Part shown: positions 39,746-47,186 of the stretch, in pieces
How the letters are laid out: each line of letters opens with the position of its first letter
Numbering within the stretch: position 1 is the stretch's first letter
NCBI GenBank assembly: GCA_041781135.1
Contig: JBHAZV010000032.1
Span: 1 to 48,282, forward strand
Length of the DNA stretch: 48,282 nucleotides
From: JAUMXJ01 sp041781135
GTDB lineage: Bacteria > Bacillota > Clostridia > Peptostreptococcales > Acidaminobacteraceae
Direction: 5' to 3'
Program-made: the position numbers and the translations under genes
The notes under the pieces: model-generated
The model's database searches: none
The model's input: the letters and a program-made list of their open reading frames with translations, nothing else
What the model was told of the DNA's origin: nothing

Positions 39746-41194
39746 ATGAATTACAGATACATCGTGCAGACGCTGGGAAAGACTGCGCTGATCGAAGCGG
39801 CAGCGCTGCTGAGCGCGCTTTTTGTGGCTATATACTACAACGAAGATTCAGCTCCGGCGTTTATTTACAGCATCTTAATACTTTTGTGCATCGGAGCGCC
39901 GATGGCGAGAGTCAGAACTGTCGAAAAAGTGGTACGCCCGATAGATGGCTTTGTCGTTGTATCGCTCTGCTGGATTTCGCTCTCGCTGCTCGGCGCGCTA
40001 CCATTTGTGTTTTCCGGTGCGATACCTTCGTTTACTGATGCGGTGTTTGAAACGGCTTCGGGGCTCACAACCACAGGGGCGAGTATACTCCGGAATGTCG
40101 AAGAGCTGGGCAGGGGCGAACTTTACTGGCGCAGCCTTACAAACTGGATCGGCGGGATGGGCGTTATAGTGCTACTTATGACGCTTACAAGTCGCGGCGG
40201 CAAGGGGGCGCTTCATGTACTCAGAGCCGAGGTTCCGGGACCCACCGTAGACAAAATCCTGCCTAAAATGCGCGAGACGGCGCTTATGCTCTACAAGATG
40301 TATATAGTGCTTTCGGTGCTCGAATTTTCCGCTTTGTGGATTGCTGGGCTTGGAGTTTACGAAAGCCTCGTTTTGACATTTGCAAATGCCGGAACCGGCG
40401 GTTTTGCGGTAAAGACTTTGAGCGTGGGTGCGTACGGTCCTGTCGTACAATGGATTGTAGGCATTTTTATGGTGCTGTTCAGCCTAAATTTCAGTGTGTA
40501 CTTTTTTATGGCACTGGGAAAATTCAAAAAGGCGTTTGCGATAGAAGAAGTTCGGGCAATAATCGGAATAGTCGCGGTTTCTGTCGCACTGATAACTCTG
40601 AACATAGCTCCGATGTATGCAAATGCTTTTGATGCGATGCGCGATGCTTTTTTTCAGACGGGCACTATCATAAGTACATCGGGATTTGCCACTGCGGACT
40701 TCAATCTGTGGCCGATTTTTTCGAAATCGATGATAATAATTCTCATGTTTATCGGCGGATGCTCGGGCTCTACGGCGGGTGGGCTGAAAGTTTCGCGTTT
40801 GCTCATCTTGTTTAAGGCGATAAAAGTCAGGGTGATGAAGTTAGTTAACAGCCAATCGTACAAGGTCGTGACCCTTGATGGAAATCTGGTTGATAATGTC
40901 GTAGTTCATAATACTCTTGTGTATTTTGTAATATACATGTTTCTGCAGATAGTTTCATTTTTGCTGCTTTCTATAGAAAATCATGATATTTTGACGACTT
41001 CCACTGCAGTGATTTCCTGTTTTAATAATATTGGTCCGGGGCTCGGCGAAGTCGGGCCGATGGGAAATTACGCATTTTTTTCTGACCCGGGCAAATGGCT
41101 GCTGATACTTAATATGCTGCTCGGCAGACTCGAAATATATCCGCTTATAGTGTTTTTTGGCTATACTGCCCACGGGTTAAAGAAGAAATTGTGA
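39746..41194 (+). CDS. trkH: Potassium uptake channel subunit TrkH
   Basis: A 482-residue membrane channel with four M1-P-M2 repeats. Selectivity-filter regions are recognisable, including ASGLTTTGASI in the first repeat, ANAGTGGFAVKT in the second, TIISTSGFATADF in the third and NNIGPGLGEVGP in the fourth. FIGGCSGSTAGGLK is the conserved loop before the last part. Length is normal. There is only a weak ribosome site, consistent with coupling to trkA 9 bases upstream. Together they take up K+ for turgor and pH control. Confidence 0.95.
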   Translation: MNYRYIVQTLGKTALIEAAALLSALFVAIYYNEDSAPAFIYSILILLCIGAPMARVRTVEKVVRPIDGFVVVSLCWISLSLLGALPFVFSGAIPSFTDAVFETASGLTTTGASILRNVEELGRGELYWRSLTNWIGGMGVIVLLMTLTSRGGKGALHVLRAEVPGPTVDKILPKMRETALMLYKMYIVLSVLEFSALWIAGLGVYESLVLTFANAGTGGFAVKTLSVGAYGPVVQWIVGIFMVLFSLNFSVYFFMALGKFKKAFAIEEVRAIIGIVAVSVALITLNIAPMYANAFDAMRDAFFQTGTIISTSGFATADFNLWPIFSKSMIIILMFIGGCSGSTAGGLKVSRLLILFKAIKVRVMKLVNSQSYKVVTLDGNLVDNVVVHNTLVYFVIYMFLQIVSFLLLSIENHDILTTSTAVISCFNNIGPGLGEVGPMGNYAFFSDPGKWLLILNMLLGRLEIYPLIVFFGYTAHGLKKKL

Positions 41195-41203
41195 GAGGTG
41201 TCT

Positions 41204-41980
41204 ATGAAACCGATAATTGGTATTTCGTGCAATACTTTGTTTTTTGAGAGGGGGCAGGTGGATCCTGCGGCGGCTGCAAAAGGTCAGGACTTTTTTGGAC
41301 TTGCCGTCGACTATGTGCGAATGATAGAAAAGGCGGGCGGAACGGCTGTGGTGCTGCCGTCTACAAGCGATTTGAAAGGCGCGGAGGCTGTTTGGGCGAA
41401 GCTCGATGGTATTCTTATATCCGGCGGCAACGATATTGATCCCAGGCTTTATTCGTGCCGCATAAAAAAGGACTGCGGAAACATTGATGTACTGCGCGAC
41501 AGCTACGAATCTGCCGCTATAAGGTACGCGCTGAAATACGGCAAACCGCTGCTCTGCATTTGCAGAGGCATGCAGCTGCTCAATGCGGTGCTTGGAGGGA
41601 CGCTTCATCAGGATTTGCTTTCTGTCGGTTTTGAGCAGCATTCTGTCAGAGTGCTGCGCAGAGGCGATGCTGCGCATACTGTAAATATTGTGGGCGGTTC
41701 GGCGCTTGCCGGCATTGTGGGCGCAATGGAACTCGGAGTAAATTCGTTTCATCACCAGTCGGTGGACAGGCTCTCGGATGTGCTGCGAGCGGTTGCGATC
41801 TCCGAGGACGGCGTCATAGAGGCTGCCGAACTTTCGGATGGAGGCGATTCGTTTATGCTTGCGGTTCAGTGGCACCCGGAGATGATGTTGGCGGAGGGAG
41901 CTGCAGTTGCGGAGTACGCGGAAGCCCAGCTCAAAATAGCGGAGGCATTCGTTAGGGCGTGTTCGTTCTGTCCGGCTTAA
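41204..41980 (+). CDS. Class-I glutamine amidotransferase-like hydrolase (peptidase C26, PuuD-like)
   Basis: A 258-residue enzyme of the gamma-glutamyl-GABA hydrolase group. ISGGNDIDPRLY, the nucleophile Cys in LLCICRGMQLLNAVLGG, NSFHHQSVDRL and the His-Glu pair in AVQWHPEMM are all present. The ATG at 41204 is preferred to a GTG at 41198, because the AGAGG at 41194-41198 is the ribosome site. It starts only 9 bases after trkH and is likely co-transcribed. It probably hydrolyses a gamma-glutamyl compound, but the substrate is not evident. Confidence 0.9.
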   Translation: MKPIIGISCNTLFFERGQVDPAAAAKGQDFFGLAVDYVRMIEKAGGTAVVLPSTSDLKGAEAVWAKLDGILISGGNDIDPRLYSCRIKKDCGNIDVLRDSYESAAIRYALKYGKPLLCICRGMQLLNAVLGGTLHQDLLSVGFEQHSVRVLRRGDAAHTVNIVGGSALAGIVGAMELGVNSFHHQSVDRLSDVLRAVAISEDGVIEAAELSDGGDSFMLAVQWHPEMMLAEGAAVAEYAEAQLKIAEAFVRACSFCPA

Positions 41981-42020
41981 TGCTTTAGTTTTTTTGTCTT
42001 ATAGCAATTTTTTGTGTTAT

Positions 42021-42031
42021 TATAATATAAT
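42021..42031 (+). promoter_or_regulatory. -10 elements upstream of tyrS
   Basis: Overlapping TATAAT elements (42021-42026 and 42026-42031) lie just before the GGAGG ribosome site of tyrS. No clear -35 is seen. The 71-base gap holds no T-box leader. Confidence 0.4.
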
Positions 42032-42051
42032 CAATACATTGGAGGTGTATT

Positions 42052-43302
42052 ATGAAAAATTTATTTGAAACGCTGAAAGCTCGCGGCTATGTCTACCAGC
42101 TGACGCACGAGGACGAGATCAGGGGGCTTCTGAATTCGGATGAGCCTTTCACTTTTTATCTCGGCATCGATCCGACTGCTGACAGCCTGCATATAGGACA
42201 TTTCTTTGCGCTGATGGTTTTCCGCTACCTCCAAGACGCCGGGAACAAAGGCATTCTTTTGGTGGGGGGAGCTACCGGTATGGTTGGCGATCCTTCCGGA
42301 AAGACAGATATGCGCCAGATGATGTCCAAGGAGCAGGTGGCTCATAATGTCGCCGAAGTTACGGAAATAGCGAAGCGCTTTATCAATACTTCAGGAGAAA
42401 ATCCGGCGATTATTGTCAATAATGCCGAATGGATGGATGGCTACGACTATATATCATTCCTAAGAGATGTGGGTATACACTTTAATGTCAACACGATGCT
42501 TCAGGCGGAGGCTTATGCCAAGCGAATCGATGAAGGCGGTCTCACATTTATGGAAATGGGCTACATGCTTATGCAGGCGTACGATTTTGTGCATCTTAAC
42601 CGCAAATATGGCTGTACTCTGCAGATTGGCGGTTCGGATCAGTGGGGCAATATTGTTGCGGGCGTCAACTTAGGCAGAAAATTGGATTTTGCGGCAGGTA
42701 CAGCGCGTCAGACATTCTTCGGAATGACAAATCCGCTTCTTATGACAGCCGACGGCAAAAAGATGGGCAAGACCGAAAAGGGTGCGCTCTGGGTAGCCAA
42801 GGACAGGACGAGCACATACGATTTCTATCAGTATTTCTACAATGTCGGCGACGGAGATGTCGTGACTTTGCTGAAGCTGTTTACAAAGCTGCCGCTGGAT
42901 GAAATAGACGAGCTTGTTTTTGCTGATATTGTGGCTGCTAAAAAGCGCATGGCGTTTGAAATAACCAAGCTTGTACATGGCGAGGAAGAGGCGCAAAGCG
43001 CCGCCGAAGCCGCTAAGGCGATGTTTTCCGGCGGCGTAAGCGAGGATGCCCCTCTTGCGGAGCTCGAACTTAAACAGCTTTGCGAGGATTCGAGCTCGGG
43101 AGAAGTTCCGGTCGCTTCCCTTCTTGCGGCAAGCGGCATGGCTTCTTCAAAATCGGAGGCGCGCAGGCTTATAAGCCAGGGCGGCGTCCAGATAAACGGC
43201 GAAAAAATCGAAAGTCCTGACAGCGTTGTAGGCGTAGCTGCAGGCGTCGAATTAGTGGCAAGGGTTGGCAAGAAAAAATACATGCGCATATTGATAAAAT
43301 AG
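42052..43302 (+). CDS. tyrS: Tyrosyl-tRNA synthetase
   Basis: A 416-residue class I synthetase charging tRNA-Tyr. The HIGH signature is PTADSLHIGHF, the KMSKS-equivalent loop is GKKMGKTEKGALW, and the tyrosine pocket has YMLMQAYDF and QIGGSDQWGNI. The C-terminal S4 RNA-binding domain (about 345-410) contains SKSEARRLISQGGVQINGEKI. All parts are full length. GGAGG precedes the ATG. Unlike many clostridial synthetase genes it has no room for a T-box upstream. A degV-type gene follows after 25 bases. Confidence 0.97.
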   Translation: MKNLFETLKARGYVYQLTHEDEIRGLLNSDEPFTFYLGIDPTADSLHIGHFFALMVFRYLQDAGNKGILLVGGATGMVGDPSGKTDMRQMMSKEQVAHNVAEVTEIAKRFINTSGENPAIIVNNAEWMDGYDYISFLRDVGIHFNVNTMLQAEAYAKRIDEGGLTFMEMGYMLMQAYDFVHLNRKYGCTLQIGGSDQWGNIVAGVNLGRKLDFAAGTARQTFFGMTNPLLMTADGKKMGKTEKGALWVAKDRTSTYDFYQYFYNVGDGDVVTLLKLFTKLPLDEIDELVFADIVAAKKRMAFEITKLVHGEEEAQSAAEAAKAMFSGGVSEDAPLAELELKQLCEDSSSGEVPVASLLAASGMASSKSEARRLISQGGVQINGEKIESPDSVVGVAAGVELVARVGKKKYMRILIK

Positions 43303-43327
43303 AAAAGTGAAATCTTAAGGAGATAAT

Positions 43328-44212
43328 ATGGGTGTAAAATTAGTAACAGATTCAAGCTGCGACCTGCTTATTCCATTTGTAGAGGAAAACAAGGATATAT
43401 TTTTTATACTTCCGTGCTATATAGACCTCGGCGGAAAGCAGCTGGTAGACGATTTTGGAGTTTCATACGACATCAAGGAGTTTTACAGGGAAATTCGCAG
43501 CGGTGTAAGACCGCGCACCTCGATGGTCACTCCGAACAGGTTTGAAGAACTCTATACAAAGCTTGTAAGCGAAGGCGACGAGGTGGTGTACGTAGGTTTT
43601 TCCCAGCCACTCAGCGGCGTCCATAATTCCTCTACATTGGCAGCTGCGAATGTAATGGCGGCATATCCCGGCTCAAAGATATATGTCGTCGACACGGCAT
43701 CAGCATCTATAGGTCTCGGCATATGCGTAAAGGAGGCTGTCAAAATGGTGCGCGAGGGCAAGAGCGGCGAAGAGATTGCAAAGCATCTTGAAAACATAAA
43801 GATGCGCATAAATCACTGGTTTGGTGTGGATAATCTCAAATTTTTGAAAGATGGAGGCCGCATAACTCCGGCGGTTGCAATGCTTGGCACTGTACTCGAT
43901 ATAAAGCCAACTCTAACAATAAACCGGGAGGGCAAGATAGTGCCGGCGGGCAAGGTACGCGGTCGCAAAAAATCGATACAATTGCTTGCGGACAAAGCAA
44001 TAACCAAGTACGACAGAAATTACGGTTCTGTAATAGCTATAGGACATGGCGATTGTGAGGAAGATGCAAAAGAGCTACAGAGGCTTATTAAAGAGCAAAT
44101 ACCGGAGGCGGAGTTTTATATGACGATACTTCCGATAACCATAGCTACCCATGTCGGACCGGGAACACTTGCGGTTGCGTTTGTAGGCGAAGAACGCGAG
44201 GCTTGTTACTAA
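43328..44212 (+). CDS. DegV family fatty acid-binding protein
   Basis: A 294-residue protein of the DegV/FakB type, which presents fatty acids to the FakA kinase. It starts KLVTDSSCDL, has RPRTSMVTPNRFEELY, the lipid-contact region GFSQPLSGVHNSS, DTASASIGLGICVKEA, and the domain 2 pattern LKFLKDGGRITPAVAMLGTVLDIKPTL, ending THVGPGTLAVAFVG. An AAGGAG site precedes the ATG. It is downstream of tyrS and ends at a strong terminator. Members of the family cannot be assigned a preferred lipid from sequence. Confidence 0.93.
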   Translation: MGVKLVTDSSCDLLIPFVEENKDIFFILPCYIDLGGKQLVDDFGVSYDIKEFYREIRSGVRPRTSMVTPNRFEELYTKLVSEGDEVVYVGFSQPLSGVHNSSTLAAANVMAAYPGSKIYVVDTASASIGLGICVKEAVKMVREGKSGEEIAKHLENIKMRINHWFGVDNLKFLKDGGRITPAVAMLGTVLDIKPTLTINREGKIVPAGKVRGRKKSIQLLADKAITKYDRNYGSVIAIGHGDCEEDAKELQRLIKEQIPEAEFYMTILPITIATHVGPGTLAVAFVGEEREACY

Positions 44213-44226
44213 AATTCACATACGGC

Positions 44227-44259
44227 AGGCGGCCGGACTGATGTCCGGTTGCCTTTTTT
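44227..44259 (+). terminator. Rho-independent terminator after the DegV gene
   Basis: AGGCGGCCGGAC and GTCCGGTTGCCT form a 12-bp stem with two G-U pairs around the loop TGAT, followed by six T. It separates tyrS-degV from the CoA-transferase genes. Confidence 0.9.
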
Positions 44260-44276
44260 CAAATATCGGATTATAC

Positions 44277-44282
44277 TATAAT
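44277..44282 (+). promoter_or_regulatory. -10 element of the CoA-transferase operon
   Basis: TATAAT lies just after the DegV terminator and 21 bases before the TTG start at 44304. The T-rich terminator tail occupies the -35 position, so the -35 is poor. Confidence 0.45.
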
Positions 44283-44303
44283 CAAGTGAACAAGGGGGTT
44301 GAT

Positions 44304-44948
44304 TTGAACAAGTTAATTTCAATCAAGGAAGCGGTTAGCAAAATAAAGGATGGAAGCGTGCTTCTGTTCGGTGGTTTCCTCGGATGCGGCAGTCCTCATA
44401 AAGTTATAGATGAGCTTATAAGTACCGGGGTAAAGGATCTCACCATAGTATGCAATGATACGGCGTTTGTCGATTATGGCGTGGGCAGGCTCGTAGTCAG
44501 CGGACAGCTGAAAAAGGTCATAGTCTCGCATATGGGTACAAACAAGGAAACAGGCAGACAGATGAACGAGGGCATAATCGAAGTCGAGCTCGTCCCTCAG
44601 GGTACGCTTGCAGAAAGAGTAAGAGCTGGCGGAGCGGGGCTTGGCGGCGTTCTTACTCCTATCGGAATTGGAACTCCTGTCGAAGAGGGCAAACAGAAAG
44701 TCACCGTCGATGGCAAGGAATACCTGCTCGAAAAACCGATTAAGGGCGATTTTGCACTTTTGTTCGGCTCAAAGGTAGATAAAAAGGGCAATATTTTCTA
44801 TAATGCTGCTACCCGAAATTTCAATCCGCTTATGGCGACAGCGGCAGATGTAGTAATTGTAGAGGCAGAACAGCTTGTCGAGGTTGGCGATATAGCGCCT
44901 GAGCATGTCGTCACACCGCATATTTTTGTCGATTACATTGTACAGTAG
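44304..44948 (+). CDS. Family I CoA-transferase, subunit A (AtoD/ScoA-like)
   Basis: A 214-residue subunit that with the next gene moves CoA between short-chain acyl-CoAs and acids such as acetate, acetoacetate or butyrate. The GGFLGCGSPHKVIDEL glycine-rich motif, VSHMGTNKETGRQMNEG, LVPQGTLAERVRAGGAGLGG and LIPIG-type LTPIGIGTPVEEGK blocks are typical. The start is a TTG at 44304, five bases after AAGGGGG; the GTG at 44286 has no site. This gives the family's normal length. The stop is 9 bases before subunit B. Confidence 0.94.
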   Translation: MNKLISIKEAVSKIKDGSVLLFGGFLGCGSPHKVIDELISTGVKDLTIVCNDTAFVDYGVGRLVVSGQLKKVIVSHMGTNKETGRQMNEGIIEVELVPQGTLAERVRAGGAGLGGVLTPIGIGTPVEEGKQKVTVDGKEYLLEKPIKGDFALLFGSKVDKKGNIFYNAATRNFNPLMATAADVVIVEAEQLVEVGDIAPEHVVTPHIFVDYIVQ

Positions 44949-44957
44949 GAGGAAATG

Positions 44958-45605
44958 ATGGACGTAAAAGAAATTATTGCAAGACGTGTTGCAAAAGAAC
45001 TTAAAGACGGCGATGTCGTCAATTTGGGCATTGGTCTTCCTACTCTCATTCCCAATTATTTAGATGAGGGCATAGACGTAACTTTCCAGTCGGAAAATGG
45101 ATTTATTGGAATTGGACTCGCTCCTGAAGCCGGAAAGGAAAACAAAGACCTTGTCAACGCGGGCGGGCTGCCGGCAACGGTTGTTCCGGGCGCTGTGTTT
45201 TTCGATTCTTCTATGTCGTTTACAATTATCAGGGGTGGTCATCTCGATGCGACTGTGCTCGGTGCGCTCCAGGTGGATGCAGAGGGCAATCTTGCAAACT
45301 GGATGATTCCGGGCAAGCTCGTTCCGGGAATGGGCGGAGCAATGGATCTCGTAGGTGGAGCAAAGAGGGTTATCGTTGCAATGACGCATACTGCAAAGGG
45401 TGATATAAAAATATTAAATAAATGCAATCTTCCTCTTACGGCGGCAAAGAAGGTAAATCTTATTGTGACCGAACTCGGCGTTATGGAGATAACTGACAAG
45501 GGCATTGTGGTTACAGAACTTGCACCTGGCGTTACCATGGAGGATATTCAGGCTGTAACAGAACCTAAGCTCATAGCTGCGGAAAATATCAAACCGATGT
45601 ATTAG
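44958..45605 (+). CDS. Family I CoA-transferase, subunit B (AtoA/ScoB-like)
   Basis: A 215-residue catalytic subunit. The Glu that forms the covalent CoA thioester is in FQSENGFIGIG; NLGIGLPTLIPNYL precedes it, and GGHLDATVLGALQVDAEGNLANWMIPGKLVPGMGGAMDL follows. All are family hallmarks. Two ATGs (44955, 44958) follow AGGAGG; the second has better spacing (five bases). The acid and acyl-CoA specificity cannot be read from sequence, but a role in amino acid fermentation or butyrate formation fits the anaerobic setting. A terminator follows. Confidence 0.94.
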   Translation: MDVKEIIARRVAKELKDGDVVNLGIGLPTLIPNYLDEGIDVTFQSENGFIGIGLAPEAGKENKDLVNAGGLPATVVPGAVFFDSSMSFTIIRGGHLDATVLGALQVDAEGNLANWMIPGKLVPGMGGAMDLVGGAKRVIVAMTHTAKGDIKILNKCNLPLTAAKKVNLIVTELGVMEITDKGIVVTELAPGVTMEDIQAVTEPKLIAAENIKPMY

Positions 45606-45632
45606 TCGGGGCGCGGCATATCATGGAATTTT

Positions 45633-45659
45633 GCCCCGGTTATGCCGGGGCTTTGTTTT
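45633..45659 (+). terminator. Rho-independent terminator after the CoA-transferase genes
   Basis: GCCCCGG and CCGGGGC form a 7-bp GC-only stem around the loop TTATG, followed by TTTGTTTT. Confidence 0.85.
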
Positions 45660-45806
45660 AATCGTCTGAGAAGACTCGCCGCAGTGTTTTATCGCGTAGT
45701 ACGGCATGTATGTTTCGGTGTATGTGATTTCGTTGGATGTGCGGTTGCTCGGGACTGTGGTGTGCTGCCGCGAATATTCGGCGCGGCGCGGCGATTTGGA
45801 GGTGAG

Positions 45807-46307
45807 ATGGCTTATCGTGTAGGAATAGGTTTTGATGTTCATCGCCTTGTCAGAGGCAGAAAACTAATTATCGGCGGAGTTGAGATAGATTACGAAAGGG
45901 GGCTCGAAGGTCATTCTGACGCCGATGTGCTCGCTCACGCTGTCATGGATGCGCTGCTTGGTGCTTCTGGGCTTGGCGATATCGGCGAGCTTTATCCTCC
46001 GCACGATGACAAGTACAAAGGAGCAGACTCCATGCAGCTGTTAGCAGATACAGCCGCTCGAATTGAACGTGCTGGCTATGCAATAGTAAATGTCGACGCG
46101 GTCGTCGCGGCAGAAGCGCCAAGGCTTGCACCGCATCGGGCGGAGATGGAAAGCAGACTCGCGAGTGCAATGCGTACAGTGCCGTCAAATGTCGGGGTTA
46201 AGTTTACTACTACCGAAGGACTTGGATTTGAGGGACGCGGCGAGGGTATAAGCGCGAGGGCGGTGGCTCTGATTATGACGGCTCCCGGCAATTTTGCGGT
46301 TTGTTAA
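45807..46307 (+). CDS. ispF: 2-C-methyl-D-erythritol 2,4-cyclodiphosphate synthase
   Basis: A 166-residue enzyme of the MEP isoprenoid pathway. Zinc ligands are in GFDVHRL near the N terminus and EGHSDADVLAHAVMDALLGA; GLGDIGELYPP, the KFTTTEGLGFEGRGEGISARAVALI C-terminal block and GADSMQLL are all conserved. The ATG at 45807 follows GGAGG. The frame stays open upstream to 45642, inside the preceding terminator, but that extension is Arg-rich, has no ribosome site and no family match. The gene is not next to ispD here. Confidence 0.95.
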   Translation: MAYRVGIGFDVHRLVRGRKLIIGGVEIDYERGLEGHSDADVLAHAVMDALLGASGLGDIGELYPPHDDKYKGADSMQLLADTAARIERAGYAIVNVDAVVAAEAPRLAPHRAEMESRLASAMRTVPSNVGVKFTTTEGLGFEGRGEGISARAVALIMTAPGNFAVC

Positions 46308-46341
46308 CGGACTGAACAGGACGGACTGAAAAGGAGGGTGT

Positions 46342-46608
46342 ATGCGAAAATTGGAAACGGAAAATTACAAAAAATTCCAGCACAGGGAATGTGAGTTTTT
46401 TCCTTGTCACAAGGGTGTGCCCGAGGAGGATTTCAATTGCCTGTTTTGTTATTGCCCGCTCTATTTATTAAAGGATAAATGTGGCGGTAATTTCAGCTAC
46501 GCCAACGGGATAAAGGATTGTAGCGGATGCACCAAGCCGCATGACAAAGATTCATACAATTACATAATGAGCAAAATAGGGCTTGTGATAGAGGGCGGCA
46601 AGCTTTAG
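46342..46608 (+). CDS. Cysteine-rich small domain protein
   Basis: An 88-residue cytoplasmic protein with nine cysteines, matching the Cys-rich small domain family: ECEFFPCHKGV, FNCLFCYCPLYLL, KCGGNFSY, and DCSGCTKPHDKDSYNYI. It is probably zinc-binding. In other genomes the domain often accompanies cobalamin genes, but there are none here. A strong AGGAGG precedes the ATG. It lies 34 bases after ispF and 27 bases before a membrane protein gene, so the three are likely one operon. Confidence 0.88.
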   Translation: MRKLETENYKKFQHRECEFFPCHKGVPEEDFNCLFCYCPLYLLKDKCGGNFSYANGIKDCSGCTKPHDKDSYNYIMSKIGLVIEGGKL

Positions 46609-46635
46609 GCTGCCGGATTCATAGGAGAACTTGCA

Positions 46636-47040
46636 GTGGACACGAATATTACATTCAGGCTCTATGTGCCGATCGGCATGATGCTTCTTCTTGCGGTAAT
46701 GCTGTATTTTCACAGATATAGTGCGCTTAAATATTTATATTTTGTAAATATATTATTTCTGCTCGTGGTTGTAATTTTCTATTTTGTTTGGCCAACTCCT
46801 CCCGTGGGGACCGTGCTTTCCGGACTGCTTATGGAGGCTATGCCGTATATTTTTCTTATCAGTATTGTAGGAGGATACGCTCTGTCGATTATATCTGCTT
46901 TAGTTTTTGTTAGGGAATGTGCACAGAGTCAACAATGGGCTAAAATTTTAATTCAAATCAGCGGATTGGCGCTTATTCCTCTCGGTATATGGTGGGGCTA
47001 CCTCTTTATAAAAGGGGTTTTGTCTCTAAAGAGCGGTTAA
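46636..47040 (+). CDS. Small polytopic membrane protein of unknown function
   Basis: A 134-residue protein with four predicted membrane segments (about 8-24, 32-52, 63-92 and 104-128) and short loops. I recognise no family. The start is a GTG at 46636 about eight bases after AGGAG. It is the last gene before a Fur-like promoter region and shares direction with ispF and the Cys-rich gene. Confidence 0.7.
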   Translation: MDTNITFRLYVPIGMMLLLAVMLYFHRYSALKYLYFVNILFLLVVVIFYFVWPTPPVGTVLSGLLMEAMPYIFLISIVGGYALSIISALVFVRECAQSQQWAKILIQISGLALIPLGIWWGYLFIKGVLSLKSG

Positions 47041-47082
47041 TGCCGAGTAAATTTAGTAGAAATGTATCAGCGAATTGCTAAC

Positions 47083-47097
47083 TGAGAATCATTCTCG
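47083..47097 (+). promoter_or_regulatory. Fur-like operator
   Basis: TGAGAAT-C-ATTCTCG matches the Fur 7-1-7 box TGATAAT-N-ATTATCA at 11 of 14 positions and contains the perfect palindrome GAGAATCATTCTC. It abuts the -35 of the promoter immediately downstream, so Fur (or a Fur-family metal sensor) bound here would block RNA polymerase. Confidence 0.7.
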
Positions 47098-47126
47098 TTG
47101 ACACATATTTTCCTTTGTGATAATCT
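47098..47126 (+). promoter_or_regulatory. Promoter of the ABC exporter gene
   Basis: A consensus -35 TTGACA (47098-47103) and TAATCT (47121-47126) are 17 bases apart; GATAAT at 15-base spacing is an alternative -10. The start would lie about 55 bases before the ATG. Confidence 0.65.
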
Positions 47127-47186
47127 TTATCAATAAGGCTGCATCTTCTGTAATTTGAAAGTTATTTGATGCAGTGATGGAGGATT

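Noticed and set aside
41981..42051. T-box leader for tyrS
   Set aside because: The gap is only 71 bases and contains neither a TGGCACCGCG-type T-box sequence nor antiterminator stems.
45642..45806. Open reading frame extension upstream of ispF starting inside the terminator
   Set aside because: It is Arg-, Cys- and Val-rich, has no ribosome binding site and would begin inside the terminator stem. IspF family members begin at MAYRVGIGFDVH, which has GGAGG in front.
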